A DNA stretch of 64,000 nucleotides from Acidobacteriota bacterium (GTDB taxonomy: Bacteria > Acidobacteriota > Terriglobia > UBA7540), in NCBI GenBank assembly GCA_003165315.1, contig PLSX01000231.1, positions 1-64,000 of the forward strand. Reading direction: 5' to 3'. The number at the start of each line of letters is the position of its first letter. Positions within the stretch are counted from its first letter, which is position 1. The position numbers and the translations under genes were made by a program. A model generated the notes under the pieces. The model was not told where the DNA came from. It saw nothing but the letters and a program-made list of their open reading frames with translations, and did no database searches. Positions 40,285 to 49,706 of the stretch are shown here, in pieces.

Positions 40285-42486
40285 TCAAAGGCTTTCCTTA
40301 AAGAACTCCACAATCCGCTGGTCGACATAGCTCCGTGGAGCGTCTCCCGTGAACCCATGTTTCTGCCCGGGCTGCAAGTGAAATTCGTACGGCTTGCCGG
40401 CATTGATCAGAGCGTTCAGAAAATTGATGGTGTTCTGCATATGCACGTTGTCATCGGAAGTTCCATGGATGATCAACAGTTTGGACTTCAAATTTGCCGC
40501 GGCCTCCAGCGGTGATGAGCTCTTATACCCCGCTGGATCTTCCTTGGGCGTGCGCATATACCGTTCCGTATAGATGCTGTCGTAAAATTTCCAATCGGTC
40601 ACCGGCGCCCCCGCCGAGCCGCACTTGAAAACGTCCGGTGCATGCGTCAGCGCGTAGAGCGTCATGTAGCCGCCATAAGACCAACCGCGAATACCGATTC
40701 GCGAGCCATCCACATAGGGCAGCGACTTCAGATAGTCGACGCCCGCCAGTTGATCCTCCAATTCATGCTTGCCCATGTTCTGAAAGATGGCGGTTTCCCA
40801 GGCGTGGCCGCGCCCCCATGAGCCACGATTATCAAGCGACCAGATCAAAAAGCCACTTTGGGTCAAAAGCTGTTGGTAGAGAATATGGTCGTCCCACCGA
40901 TTCTGGATCAACTGCACGTGTGGCCCGCCATATACATCCACTATCACGGGATATTTTTTCGCCGGGTCAAAGTCAGCGGGCTTCAGCAATCGGGCATATA
41001 AAGTTGACCCATCGGCGGACTTCAATTCCACATCCTGGCTCTTGCCCCAGGCATAGTCCGCCAGATGATTGACGGGGCCGTCCAGCGTAGCGGCTAGTGT
41101 TCCGTTGGAATCGAGGAGGCGGGTCACGGGGGGCTTCTCGGGAGTGGAGAAACGATCGATCAGGTAGCGGCCGTCGGGAGAGAGGTCAAGCGTGTGCGTT
41201 CCCGCCTCCTGAGAGATACGCTCCATGCCGCTACCATCCAAATGGATGCGGTAGAGCTGACGCTCGCGCGGATCGGGGTAGGTGGAGGCGAAGTAAAGCC
41301 AGTTCTGCTGGGCATCCAATTGGATAAGGGGCGCGTCCTGAAAGATGGGGTTGTCCAGCATCCACGCGCCGCGGGTAATCTGCCGCTCCAGTTTTCCATC
41401 GGCGGTGTAGAGATAGACGTGCTGCCAACCATCTCGCTCCGAAACCCACAAGAATTCGCGGCCCCCTTTCAAGAATTTCGGCGGCTCGAGCAAATTTACC
41501 CAGTAAGGATCGTGCTCGACAAACAGCACGCGATCGGTCCCAAGCCGCGGCGACCAGCGATGTACAGCGACATCGGTCTGGGCGCGGTTAAGGGCCAGAA
41601 AGCAGACAGCTGCACCATCCGGCGTCCACGCAAAAGTAGGCCCAAAGTACTCCACATGCTTGCGGTCGAGGGCAAATGCGGCAGGCTTTGCCGTGGCATC
41701 ATCGAGCGCCACCACGTGCATTGATGGCAGTGGATTGGGGTCGCCCGACTGCGGAAAACGCTCGTGAACCAGCCTGACGTGCGTGGCCAGATAATCAGTG
41801 ATGGGATATTCGGGAACGGGGCCATCATCGAGCCGCAAATAGGCAATACACTTGCCGTCCGGCGACCATTCGTAAGCGCGCGCGGTGGAACGATTGGCCA
41901 GCTCCTCCTCGTAAACCCAATCCAGCCGGCCGTTGTAAACCGTGGCGCTGCCGTCGTGAGTCAGTTGCCGCACCACTCCAGTTTTGATCTCCACAATGAG
42001 AAGATTGTGATTCTTCACAAAGGCAACGCGGTCGCCCGATGGAGAGAAAGTGGGAACCTCTTTCAGGACGCCATCGTGGGTGAGCTTTCGAACCGCTGCG
42101 GTGCGGGGGTCGAGCAGCCACAGGTCATTCTCCCCTTCCAGCAAAATCGCGTCACCACGTGGAGACCACTGGTAGGAATTAAGGTCGAGCTTCTCCTTAC
42201 CAACCACGGTTTGGAAAAGTGAGGTTGTCCCATGAGTCTCCAGATCGTATTCACAGAGCGTGGACACACCTCGCGGTCCGAGGGTCGGGCAAATTTCCGT
42301 CAGCTTCTTTCCACCCGGCCGCCAACTGAAAGCACTGATGCTGGGTCCGAGGATGGTGGACGGATGAATGACCTCTTGCAGCGTCAAGGGCTTCTTGCCG
42401 TATGGCGTGTATGAGGTTTGTCCCACGCAGGGAACAGGCGAACAAACAAAAAAGATTCCCAGGATAAAAAGATGGGTGCGTTTCAA
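40285..42486 (-). CDS. Dipeptidyl peptidase IV-like S9 family serine peptidase (signal peptide; likely TTG start at 42486)
   Basis: N-terminal beta-propeller; GIRGWSYGGYMTLYAL (GWSYGG), HGTSDDNVHMQNT; LKRTHLFILGIFFVC signal. Confidence 0.9.
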   Translation of the reverse strand: MKRTHLFILGIFFVCSPVPCVGQTSYTPYGKKPLTLQEVIHPSTILGPSISAFSWRPGGKKLTEICPTLGPRGVSTLCEYDLETHGTTSLFQTVVGKEKLDLNSYQWSPRGDAILLEGENDLWLLDPRTAAVRKLTHDGVLKEVPTFSPSGDRVAFVKNHNLLIVEIKTGVVRQLTHDGSATVYNGRLDWVYEEELANRSTARAYEWSPDGKCIAYLRLDDGPVPEYPITDYLATHVRLVHERFPQSGDPNPLPSMHVVALDDATAKPAAFALDRKHVEYFGPTFAWTPDGAAVCFLALNRAQTDVAVHRWSPRLGTDRVLFVEHDPYWVNLLEPPKFLKGGREFLWVSERDGWQHVYLYTADGKLERQITRGAWMLDNPIFQDAPLIQLDAQQNWLYFASTYPDPRERQLYRIHLDGSGMERISQEAGTHTLDLSPDGRYLIDRFSTPEKPPVTRLLDSNGTLAATLDGPVNHLADYAWGKSQDVELKSADGSTLYARLLKPADFDPAKKYPVIVDVYGGPHVQLIQNRWDDHILYQQLLTQSGFLIWSLDNRGSWGRGHAWETAIFQNMGKHELEDQLAGVDYLKSLPYVDGSRIGIRGWSYGGYMTLYALTHAPDVFKCGSAGAPVTDWKFYDSIYTERYMRTPKEDPAGYKSSSPLEAAANLKSKLLIIHGTSDDNVHMQNTINFLNALINAGKPYEFHLQPGQKHGFTGDAPRSYVDQRIVEFFKESL

Positions 42487-42722
42487 AGTTAATCTCCTTC
42501 CATCCGAGCTCGACAGCTCTGGCCGTTGATGCCGCATGAGCCCGCTGCCCATTCTAACCGGGATTTCCCACCAAAGATGATCTACATCCGGCCAAAATCG
42601 TTGAAAAGTCCAAATCTCCTGTCGGCAGGAAGGAGTCCTGCGGGTTTTCCGGCCACGCAATTCCCCGACCTTGATTGCGCCCGAAGGGGCCTGGGTATAA
42701 TGTTGACCGGGGGTGACAACTT

Positions 42723-43850
42723 ATGAAGAAAGCGTTCCGGCAATTCAGCATTCTCCGGCCAGCGGTCTGTGCGTTTGTTTTTCTATTTTCGCTCAACGCC
42801 ACGGGAGCGGATGCACCCATCCGCGTCGCCATTGTTGGACTCGTTCACGGTCACGTGGGGGGATTTCTGCGCGTTCTGCCGGGGAACGAGAGCGCCACGC
42901 TGGTAGCCATTGTTGAGCCGCAGGAAGCACTGGCCCGGCAGTATGCCTCCCGCTTTCACCTCGATTCCAAACTGTTCTACACCGACCTTGAGCAGATGCT
43001 CAACGAGCAGCACCCGGACGCTGTTCTGGTCTACACCACCATTGCGGACCACCGGAAGGTGATTGAGATTGCCGCACGCCACGGAGTGAATTCCATGGTG
43101 GAAAAGCCGCTCTGCACGACCATGGCGGATGCGCTGGCAATCCGTTCCGCCGCCCGTGAGCATCATGTTCAGGTGCTGGTGAATTATGAAACAACCTGGT
43201 ATTCAAGCAATCAGGAAGCTTTTGCGGAAGCAGGCCAAGGCAAGCTGGGCGATATTCGCAAAGTGGTGGTTCACGATGGGCACGAGGGCCCCAAGGAGAT
43301 CGGCGTGGGGCCGGAATGGCTGCCTTGGCTCACCGACCCCGTCCTGAATGGCGCGGGCGCGTTATTTGACTTTGGCTGCTACGGAGCCGATCTGGTGACG
43401 GTGTTGATGCATGGACAGGCCCCCATCAGCGTAACCGCCGTGGCGCAAACCGATAAGCCTGAAATTTATCCCAGGGTGGAGGATGACGCAACTCTGATCT
43501 TGCGCTATCCCAAGGCGCAAGCCGTGCTGATGCCTTCGTGGAACTGGTCGTTTTCACGAAAGGACATGGAAGTCTACGGAAACGGCGGTTACGCCATAAC
43601 CGTCGGCTCCCATGAACTGCGCGTCCGCTACCGCGGCCAGGAGACGGAGTTGCAGATTACGGCCCCTCCCTTATCGAAGCCGGAGAGCGATTCGTTGGAC
43701 TACCTTGCCGCGGTACTTCACGGCAGCATTAATCCAGCTGGCGACCTCTCTTCTCTCGACACAAACATGGTCGTGATGCAGATCCTTGACGCAGGACTCC
43801 GGTCAGCCCAAACGGGGCGAACCGTATCGATAACGCCGCTACCTCACTAG
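42723..43850 (+). CDS. Gfo/Idh/MocA family oxidoreductase with signal peptide
   Basis: RVAIVGLVHGHVGGFLR; VLVYTTIADHRKVIEIAARHGVNSMVEKPLCTT. Confidence 0.88.
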   Translation: MKKAFRQFSILRPAVCAFVFLFSLNATGADAPIRVAIVGLVHGHVGGFLRVLPGNESATLVAIVEPQEALARQYASRFHLDSKLFYTDLEQMLNEQHPDAVLVYTTIADHRKVIEIAARHGVNSMVEKPLCTTMADALAIRSAAREHHVQVLVNYETTWYSSNQEAFAEAGQGKLGDIRKVVVHDGHEGPKEIGVGPEWLPWLTDPVLNGAGALFDFGCYGADLVTVLMHGQAPISVTAVAQTDKPEIYPRVEDDATLILRYPKAQAVLMPSWNWSFSRKDMEVYGNGGYAITVGSHELRVRYRGQETELQITAPPLSKPESDSLDYLAAVLHGSINPAGDLSSLDTNMVVMQILDAGLRSAQTGRTVSITPLPH

Positions 43851-43879
43851 AACAAATCGGGACGAAAGGGGCATGACCC

Positions 43880-44956
43880 TCACTTCGCCAAAACCGGGCA
43901 ATTCCCTGCCTCGTCGCGCACCCGCAGCCAGGTGGCGGGGGGAATTTTGAGGAACAGGTCCACAATGTGCGGGTCAAATTGCCTGCCACTCCAGCGCTGA
44001 ACTTCCTTCCGGGCGGCTTCAAAACCCGGGCCTTTGCGATAGCTGCGATCGCTGGTCATGGCGTCCAGCGTATCGGCCACGGTAAACAGGCGCGCCCCCA
44101 GAGGAATTTCAGCACCTTTGAGTCCGTCCGGATAGCCCGTGCCATCGTAGCGTTCGTGGTGGTGCCGAACGACGGCGCTGGCCGGACGCAAAAAGGGAAC
44201 GCGCTTCAGAATATCGTCGCCAGCCACGGGGTGCCTGCGCATCTCCATCCATTCATCCGCGGTCAGCTTGGCAGGCTTCAGCAGAATGGCATCGGCAACG
44301 GAAATCTTGCCAATATCGTGCAGCAGGGCGCCTTGTTCGAGGGAGGGCAAAAGCGCCGGGGGAAAGCCCGCCCGCCTCGCAAGGTAGCGCGTGTAGGCGC
44401 GGACGCGCAAGGAGTGGGAAAACGTCTCGTGCTCGCGCGAGTCGAGCGCCGCCACCAGGGCTTCAAGCGTCATCTGGTAGTTGGATTCCAATTCGCTCAG
44501 CGCCACCTCCAGTTCGTGGGTGCGGCGCTGAATGCTGGTTTCCAGCGACCCTTTGTAAGCCCGCGCCTGCCGCAAGCTCAACAGGCGCTCAAATGTGCGG
44601 GTCACCGAGCGGGTGATCTCTTCCGCCGTAAGAGGCTTCAGGAGGAAGTCGGAAGCTTGCAGGCGGAGCGCCAGAATGACCGTCTCGACCTGGATCTCTC
44701 CTGTCACCAGGATGAAGCCAACGTCCCACCGGGTTTGTTGCGCCATGGAAAGAAGGTCCAAGCCGGAGGCGCCGGGCATCCAGACGTCGCAGACAATGAT
44801 GTCAAAATCGCCGCTCTCAATCGATTCCAATGCTAGGGCGGCATCGCCCGCCTCGGCCACACGGGCGGCGTTTTCTTTCAGCACCTCGCGGAAGAAGAAA
44901 CGCACTGCGGCGTCGTCGTCAACCACAAGGACTTTTGGAAGTGATTGGTTTATCAT
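43880..44956 (-). CDS. Response regulator with HD-GYP domain
   Basis: VLVVDDDAAVRFFFRE receiver; LLHDIGKISV, HHERYDGTGYPDGLKG (HD, HHExxxGxGYP). Confidence 0.92.
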   Translation of the reverse strand: MINQSLPKVLVVDDDAAVRFFFREVLKENAARVAEAGDAALALESIESGDFDIIVCDVWMPGASGLDLLSMAQQTRWDVGFILVTGEIQVETVILALRLQASDFLLKPLTAEEITRSVTRTFERLLSLRQARAYKGSLETSIQRRTHELEVALSELESNYQMTLEALVAALDSREHETFSHSLRVRAYTRYLARRAGFPPALLPSLEQGALLHDIGKISVADAILLKPAKLTADEWMEMRRHPVAGDDILKRVPFLRPASAVVRHHHERYDGTGYPDGLKGAEIPLGARLFTVADTLDAMTSDRSYRKGPGFEAARKEVQRWSGRQFDPHIVDLFLKIPPATWLRVRDEAGNCPVLAK

Positions 44957-45272
44957 AATTTTTCCTGGCGCATAGCTCCACCCGACTGGGGTCAGCGCGG
45001 TGTCTTTGGCCCCCCGAGAGTCCTAACACTAGGTTCAATCGGCCCCCCTTCCAATTATCTTTAGCTACACACTGACTACTGAAAGCTGAGAACGGAAGAC
45101 ATCTTCGTTGAGATTTCCTCATCCTCCGGGCAATTCCTGCCGAAATAAGGTGTGATTAATGAAGGCGAGACCTTCATGAGAGAGTCGAGACCAGAGCGGG
45201 AACCAAATTTCGCCTCTCTATCCTAATGCCAGCAGGGCCAGACATAGTTTGGTCCACGGAAAAGGTGAGAAG

Positions 45273-45947
45273 ATGCGAGTCCTCATTGCGGAAGATGACA
45301 AACCGGTGGCGAGTTTCGTGCAGAAGGGGCTGGAAGCCGAGCAATACGCCGTGGACATTGCCCAGGACGGTGATGAGGCACAGTTCATGGTGAGCCAATT
45401 TGATTATGACGTGGCGGTGCTCGATCTTACCCTGCCGCGCATCGATGGATTGGATGTGCTCAAGCATATTCGTGAATCCAAACCGGCGATGCCCGTGCTC
45501 ATTCTAACCGGCCGCAACCGCGTGGAAGACCGGGTGAAGGGTTTGGACCTGGGGGCCGACGACTACCTGACCAAGCCTTTTTCCTTTACCGAACTTTCCG
45601 CCCGGGTTCGGGCCCTCTTGCGGCGCTCATCCATGCCGGCGGAAGTCATGCTGCGGGTTGCCGACCTGGAATTGAACCGGGTGGAAAGGGTCGTGAAGCG
45701 CGCCGGCAATGCCATCGAAATGACCCCAAAGGAGTTCTCCCTGCTGGAATACCTCATGCGGAACGTCGGCCGTTGTGTAACGCGCGCCATGATCATTGAA
45801 CACGTCTGGAACCTCTCCTTTGACACCATGACCAACGTCGTGGATGTCTACATCAACTATGTGCGGAAGAAGGTGGACCAGAATTTTGAGCGCAAACTGA
45901 TTCACACCATTCGGGGCGTCGGCTATCAAATTGGGGAAGAGGCCTGA
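45273..45947 (+). CDS. OmpR-family response regulator
   Basis: MRVLIAEDDKPVASFV; VAVLDLTLPRIDGLDVL; LTKPFSFTELSARVRALLRR; C-terminal winged helix. Confidence 0.93.
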   Translation: MRVLIAEDDKPVASFVQKGLEAEQYAVDIAQDGDEAQFMVSQFDYDVAVLDLTLPRIDGLDVLKHIRESKPAMPVLILTGRNRVEDRVKGLDLGADDYLTKPFSFTELSARVRALLRRSSMPAEVMLRVADLELNRVERVVKRAGNAIEMTPKEFSLLEYLMRNVGRCVTRAMIIEHVWNLSFDTMTNVVDVYINYVRKKVDQNFERKLIHTIRGVGYQIGEEA

Positions 45948-46062
45948 GGGGAACAAGAAGGCAGTAGGCAGAATGTGATTAGCAGCAATCGGTTAATCGG
46001 GAGAGCGAGAGATTAGTCGATCGGCTGACGATTCGATCACGGCATGGTCGCGGGGTGGAAAA

Positions 46063-46899
46063 ATGGATGAAAGAGAGCAGATTTTGAGTCACCTGAAACC
46101 ACTTGAGGAAATTCAGTCTGAAGGGGAGTCCGGTTCTTCCTGCTCACCCGATCGCCAGGCCGCACGAACACTCGAAGCACCAATCTGTTCCCCCGATCAC
46201 CCCCTTACTCGATTGCCTGGTTCAGAGAAGTGCCGTGAATGCCTGGCAGCGATGGCTCATCGTCTGGCCCAGCCCATGACTGCGCTGCGCGGCGGCATTG
46301 AGTTGGGGCTGATGGGAAAACGCACTTTGGCGGACTACCGGACACTGCTGGAACAATCTCTGCAACTTGCCGATGGCATTGTGCAAATGATCGTTTCGCT
46401 GCGTGACCTCAGTGAGGCAGGTGCGCCTGGTGGCACACCTGAGAGCTTCTCTCTTGAAACCGCGGTCACGAAGGTCCTGGCGGAAATGGAAGTGCTGGCT
46501 CAATCCAGGAATCTCCACTTACAACTCGATGCCAGAGAGGCGGCGAAGGTCTGCACCGACCCCATACGTTTGAGTGAAGCGCTCCAAAGCCTCCTCGCCT
46601 GGATCATCCAGAGCAGTGCTGGCGGCGGCGCCATTGCGTTGAAACTTTCGACAACGGAGGGGATTGCCAGGGTATTCCTCTCACCTCCGCGCTTGGATTT
46701 GCAATACCTTCAGATCAAAATGCTTGAGGACATTGCCACACCGGGCTTGCTCTTTTCCCATGCCTCGAAGAACGGTGCCCTGGGATGGGCCATCCATCAG
46801 CGACTGCTGGACGGATTAGGAGGCAAGTTGGAAATGCTCACTGAAGGTCCGGACGCCGGGTGCATTTGCATCAGTCTCCCCATGGCGCAAGCGGACTGA
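46063..46899 (+). CDS. Histidine-kinase-like protein with degenerate ATPase domain
   Basis: CLAAMAHRLAQPMTALRGGIELGL (HisKA-like); RLSEALQSLLAWIIQSS where an N-box would be. Confidence 0.6.
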   Translation: MDEREQILSHLKPLEEIQSEGESGSSCSPDRQAARTLEAPICSPDHPLTRLPGSEKCRECLAAMAHRLAQPMTALRGGIELGLMGKRTLADYRTLLEQSLQLADGIVQMIVSLRDLSEAGAPGGTPESFSLETAVTKVLAEMEVLAQSRNLHLQLDAREAAKVCTDPIRLSEALQSLLAWIIQSSAGGGAIALKLSTTEGIARVFLSPPRLDLQYLQIKMLEDIATPGLLFSHASKNGALGWAIHQRLLDGLGGKLEMLTEGPDAGCICISLPMAQAD

Positions 46900-47059
46900 G
46901 GTAAGAAAGCTCTCATGAAATTCCTTTTTCAAAGCCGATAACTCGGGGAACGGACCCCGATGTTGAATTCTTCTGTCCTTTCAAATTGGAGCAATCTAAC
47001 CCTGGCTTAATCCCCATTTAAGAACACCGTGACAGAAATAGACTCTACCCGACGAGGAA

Positions 47060-48301
47060 ATGATGACCACCAGCACCCTCCATGCCATCCGCAAAACCCA
47101 CCTTTCCACCATCATCGCCAGCCCCAGCGCCGTTTTTCGAGAGCAGGTGTTGCAAGAACTCGCCGCGCGCAATTGCTGCGCGGAAGAAGCCTTCGGTGGG
47201 GCGGAAGCGCTGGCAATGGTGGAGGAGGGCGATTGCCGAACCTTGTTGCTTGATCAGTTTCTGCCTGACCTGGATGTGGCGGAACTGGTCGGAATCATCC
47301 GTGCCCGCCATCCCCAGGTTGAAATTCAGGTGCTCGACTCCCAGGCAGGATACAAAGCCGTTGTGGACTGCAAGGAATTACCATCCGACTCAAGCAAGTT
47401 GTTTCACCTGCTACAGAATTCCCGCGAGCCACGCATCCCCGTGGAACTGGCAGACCCGATGCCGCAGCCAATGCCCGGGCCCCCGGCCTTGTCAGGTGAC
47501 ATCGATCCACTGCCCGGAATGACGGGCTGCAGCGCCTCCATGCGACGGGTATATCGTCTGGCCCGGCTTGTCGCCCCGCGGCAAACCACCGTCCTGCTGA
47601 CTGGCGAGACTGGTACCGGCAAGGAACTGGTGGCACGGGCGTTGCACGTCTTGAGTCCGCGGCGGGAGCACCCCTTCGTGGTCATCAATTGCGCCGCCAT
47701 CCCAGAACCTCTGCTGGAAGCAGAACTGTTCGGCTACAACCGCGGTGCATTCACGGGCGCCTTCCAGTCCCGCATGGGGCGCATTCAGATGGCGAATACC
47801 GGTACGGTTCTGCTCGACGAAGTGGGCGACCTTCCCCTCTCGATGCAAGCCAAGTTCCTGCGTTTCTTGCAGGAAGGCGAGGTGCAGCGGCTGGGTAATT
47901 CCGATCCCCTGCGGATCGACGCCCGCGTTATCGCCGCCACCAACGCCAATCTTCCCCGCATGGTCAAGGAAGGACGCTTCCGCGACGACCTCTATTACCG
48001 GCTGGCGGTTTTCCCACTCGAAATCGATCCGTTGCGCCTGCGACGGGAAGATATCGTCCCCCTGGCTGAGCGCTTCCTCAATATCTTCTCCCAGGAGGCG
48101 CACGTGCCCACAAAGACATTTTCGCCGGTGGCCGCTCGTGCGCTCGAACAGTATCCGTGGCCGGGAAATGTGCGAGAACTACGGCAGGTGATTGAGCGAG
48201 CTTTCATCCTGGCGGAAGACGAGCGGGAGCTTCAGGCCCGGCATTTTCCATGGGGAATGGGAGAGCTTTCTTCTGAGAGAAATTTTAGGACCGCGGGCTA
48301 A
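47060..48301 (+). CDS. Sigma-54-dependent activator with atypical receiver (FleQ/FlrA-like)
   Basis: GETGTGKELVARALH; GAFTGAF; NTGTVLLDEVGDLP; receiver lacks the acidic pair. Confidence 0.88.
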   Translation: MMTTSTLHAIRKTHLSTIIASPSAVFREQVLQELAARNCCAEEAFGGAEALAMVEEGDCRTLLLDQFLPDLDVAELVGIIRARHPQVEIQVLDSQAGYKAVVDCKELPSDSSKLFHLLQNSREPRIPVELADPMPQPMPGPPALSGDIDPLPGMTGCSASMRRVYRLARLVAPRQTTVLLTGETGTGKELVARALHVLSPRREHPFVVINCAAIPEPLLEAELFGYNRGAFTGAFQSRMGRIQMANTGTVLLDEVGDLPLSMQAKFLRFLQEGEVQRLGNSDPLRIDARVIAATNANLPRMVKEGRFRDDLYYRLAVFPLEIDPLRLRREDIVPLAERFLNIFSQEAHVPTKTFSPVAARALEQYPWPGNVRELRQVIERAFILAEDERELQARHFPWGMGELSSERNFRTAG

Positions 48302-48336
48302 AGTTGGCCCCGCCCGTGCTTTCAAGGCTAGTTGCC

Positions 48337-49626
48337 ATGCAAACATTGCCCGTTGATCGGCAAAAAAAGCTCGCTCCCGCAGCAGGTTCCACCCGCTCGA
48401 CACGGCGTGCCTTGGCGGCTGCATTTGTTTCCTTTAATCAGACCGCCGGAGCGCTCGAGACCACGTACACCAAGCTGCAATCGGAGGTCGGACGGCTGCG
48501 GCACGAGCTTGAGGACAAAAATCGAAGCTTGGCACAAAGTCTGGAAGAAAACCAGCGGGTGCGCACAGATCTGGCCAGAATCGTGGAAGGCTTGCCATGT
48601 GGCGTCCTGGTGTTCGATGGGGGAATGAATTTGCGCATGATCAACCCGGCTGCGAGTCGTTTGCTCAACTCCAGCGATGAGGAGTCCACCTCTCGGGAAA
48701 CCTCGACACCTCAATTATTGGGTTCTCTGCTTGCGGCGATTCCCCGGGAAGATTTCAGCCACGAACAGGAATGGATTGTTGACGGTTCGCGTGGTGAACG
48801 AACTTTGGGCGTGACGCGCGCGTGGTTCCAAACCAAAGAGTCGGGCGGCGACTCCATTCTCATCCTGCGCGATCTGACCGAGGCCAAGCAACTTGAACGC
48901 GAGCGTGAAGTGTCGCGCCGATCACAGGCGCTCGCAGATGTGGCCACGCTGCTCGCCCACGAAGTTCGAAATCCACTGGGAAGTTTGGAACTTTTTGCCG
49001 GTCTTCTGGCAGACGCATTGGCTGACCAGAAGGAGTTGCAGCCCTGGATCAGTCACGTTCAGGCAGGATTGCGTTCTCTGGCCGCGACAGTGAACAATGT
49101 CCTGCAATTTCACAGTCAGCCGTCCCCGCAGCTTCTTCCCATGGACCTTCGGCGGCTGGTGGGGGAGACGGTGGAATTCCTACATCCGTTGGCGCGCCAA
49201 AAAGAGATGCACATTAAGTGGCTGGCCCCGAAGTCCCCTGTCTGCATCCTTGCCGACCCCTCACGGCTCCAGCAGGCATTCTTCAATCTGGCGCTTAATG
49301 CTTTTCGGGCGATGAAGCCCGGCGGCACGCTCTCCGTCAGCATCATCGCGAGCGAAGAAGATTCATCTCCCACGATAGCCATGGCTTTTGCGGATCAGGG
49401 AACGGGAATCCGGGCAGAGAACCTGGAGAGGATCTTTGAGCCAGGGTTCACCACGCAAAGCAGCAGCCCGGGGTTAGGCTTGGCAGTCGCGCGCAAGGTG
49501 ATCGAACAACATGGCGGCACGGTTCTGGTTGAAAGCCAGGAGGGAAGAGGAACGACATTTACATTGACCCTTCCCCTGGCTAAGCAAGGAATGATGGGGG
49601 GATCCGGCGGTCGATTGAGCGGGTGA
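48337..49626 (+). CDS. PAS-containing sensor histidine kinase (FleS-like)
   Basis: LLAHEVRNPLGSLELFAGLL (H box); ADPSRLQQAFFNLALNAFRAM (N box); ADQGTGI; GLGLAVARKVIEQHGG. Confidence 0.9.
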   Translation: MQTLPVDRQKKLAPAAGSTRSTRRALAAAFVSFNQTAGALETTYTKLQSEVGRLRHELEDKNRSLAQSLEENQRVRTDLARIVEGLPCGVLVFDGGMNLRMINPAASRLLNSSDEESTSRETSTPQLLGSLLAAIPREDFSHEQEWIVDGSRGERTLGVTRAWFQTKESGGDSILILRDLTEAKQLEREREVSRRSQALADVATLLAHEVRNPLGSLELFAGLLADALADQKELQPWISHVQAGLRSLAATVNNVLQFHSQPSPQLLPMDLRRLVGETVEFLHPLARQKEMHIKWLAPKSPVCILADPSRLQQAFFNLALNAFRAMKPGGTLSVSIIASEEDSSPTIAMAFADQGTGIRAENLERIFEPGFTTQSSSPGLGLAVARKVIEQHGGTVLVESQEGRGTTFTLTLPLAKQGMMGGSGGRLSG

Positions 49627-49706
49627 ACAAAAGGCAATTCCCACTGGGGTGAGCTGTTGTTTGACCGATTGCCGACCAACCGGCCACAGGATCGAAAGGT
49701 GGAAGG

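Noticed and set aside
48304-48320. Sigma-54-like -24/-12 element (ttGGccccgcccgtGCtt, GG-N10-GC) just after the FleQ-like gene
   Set aside because: The implied start site (~48331) leaves about 6 nt before the likely ATG at 48337, with no room for a ribosome-binding site, and GC-rich DNA gives such matches by chance.
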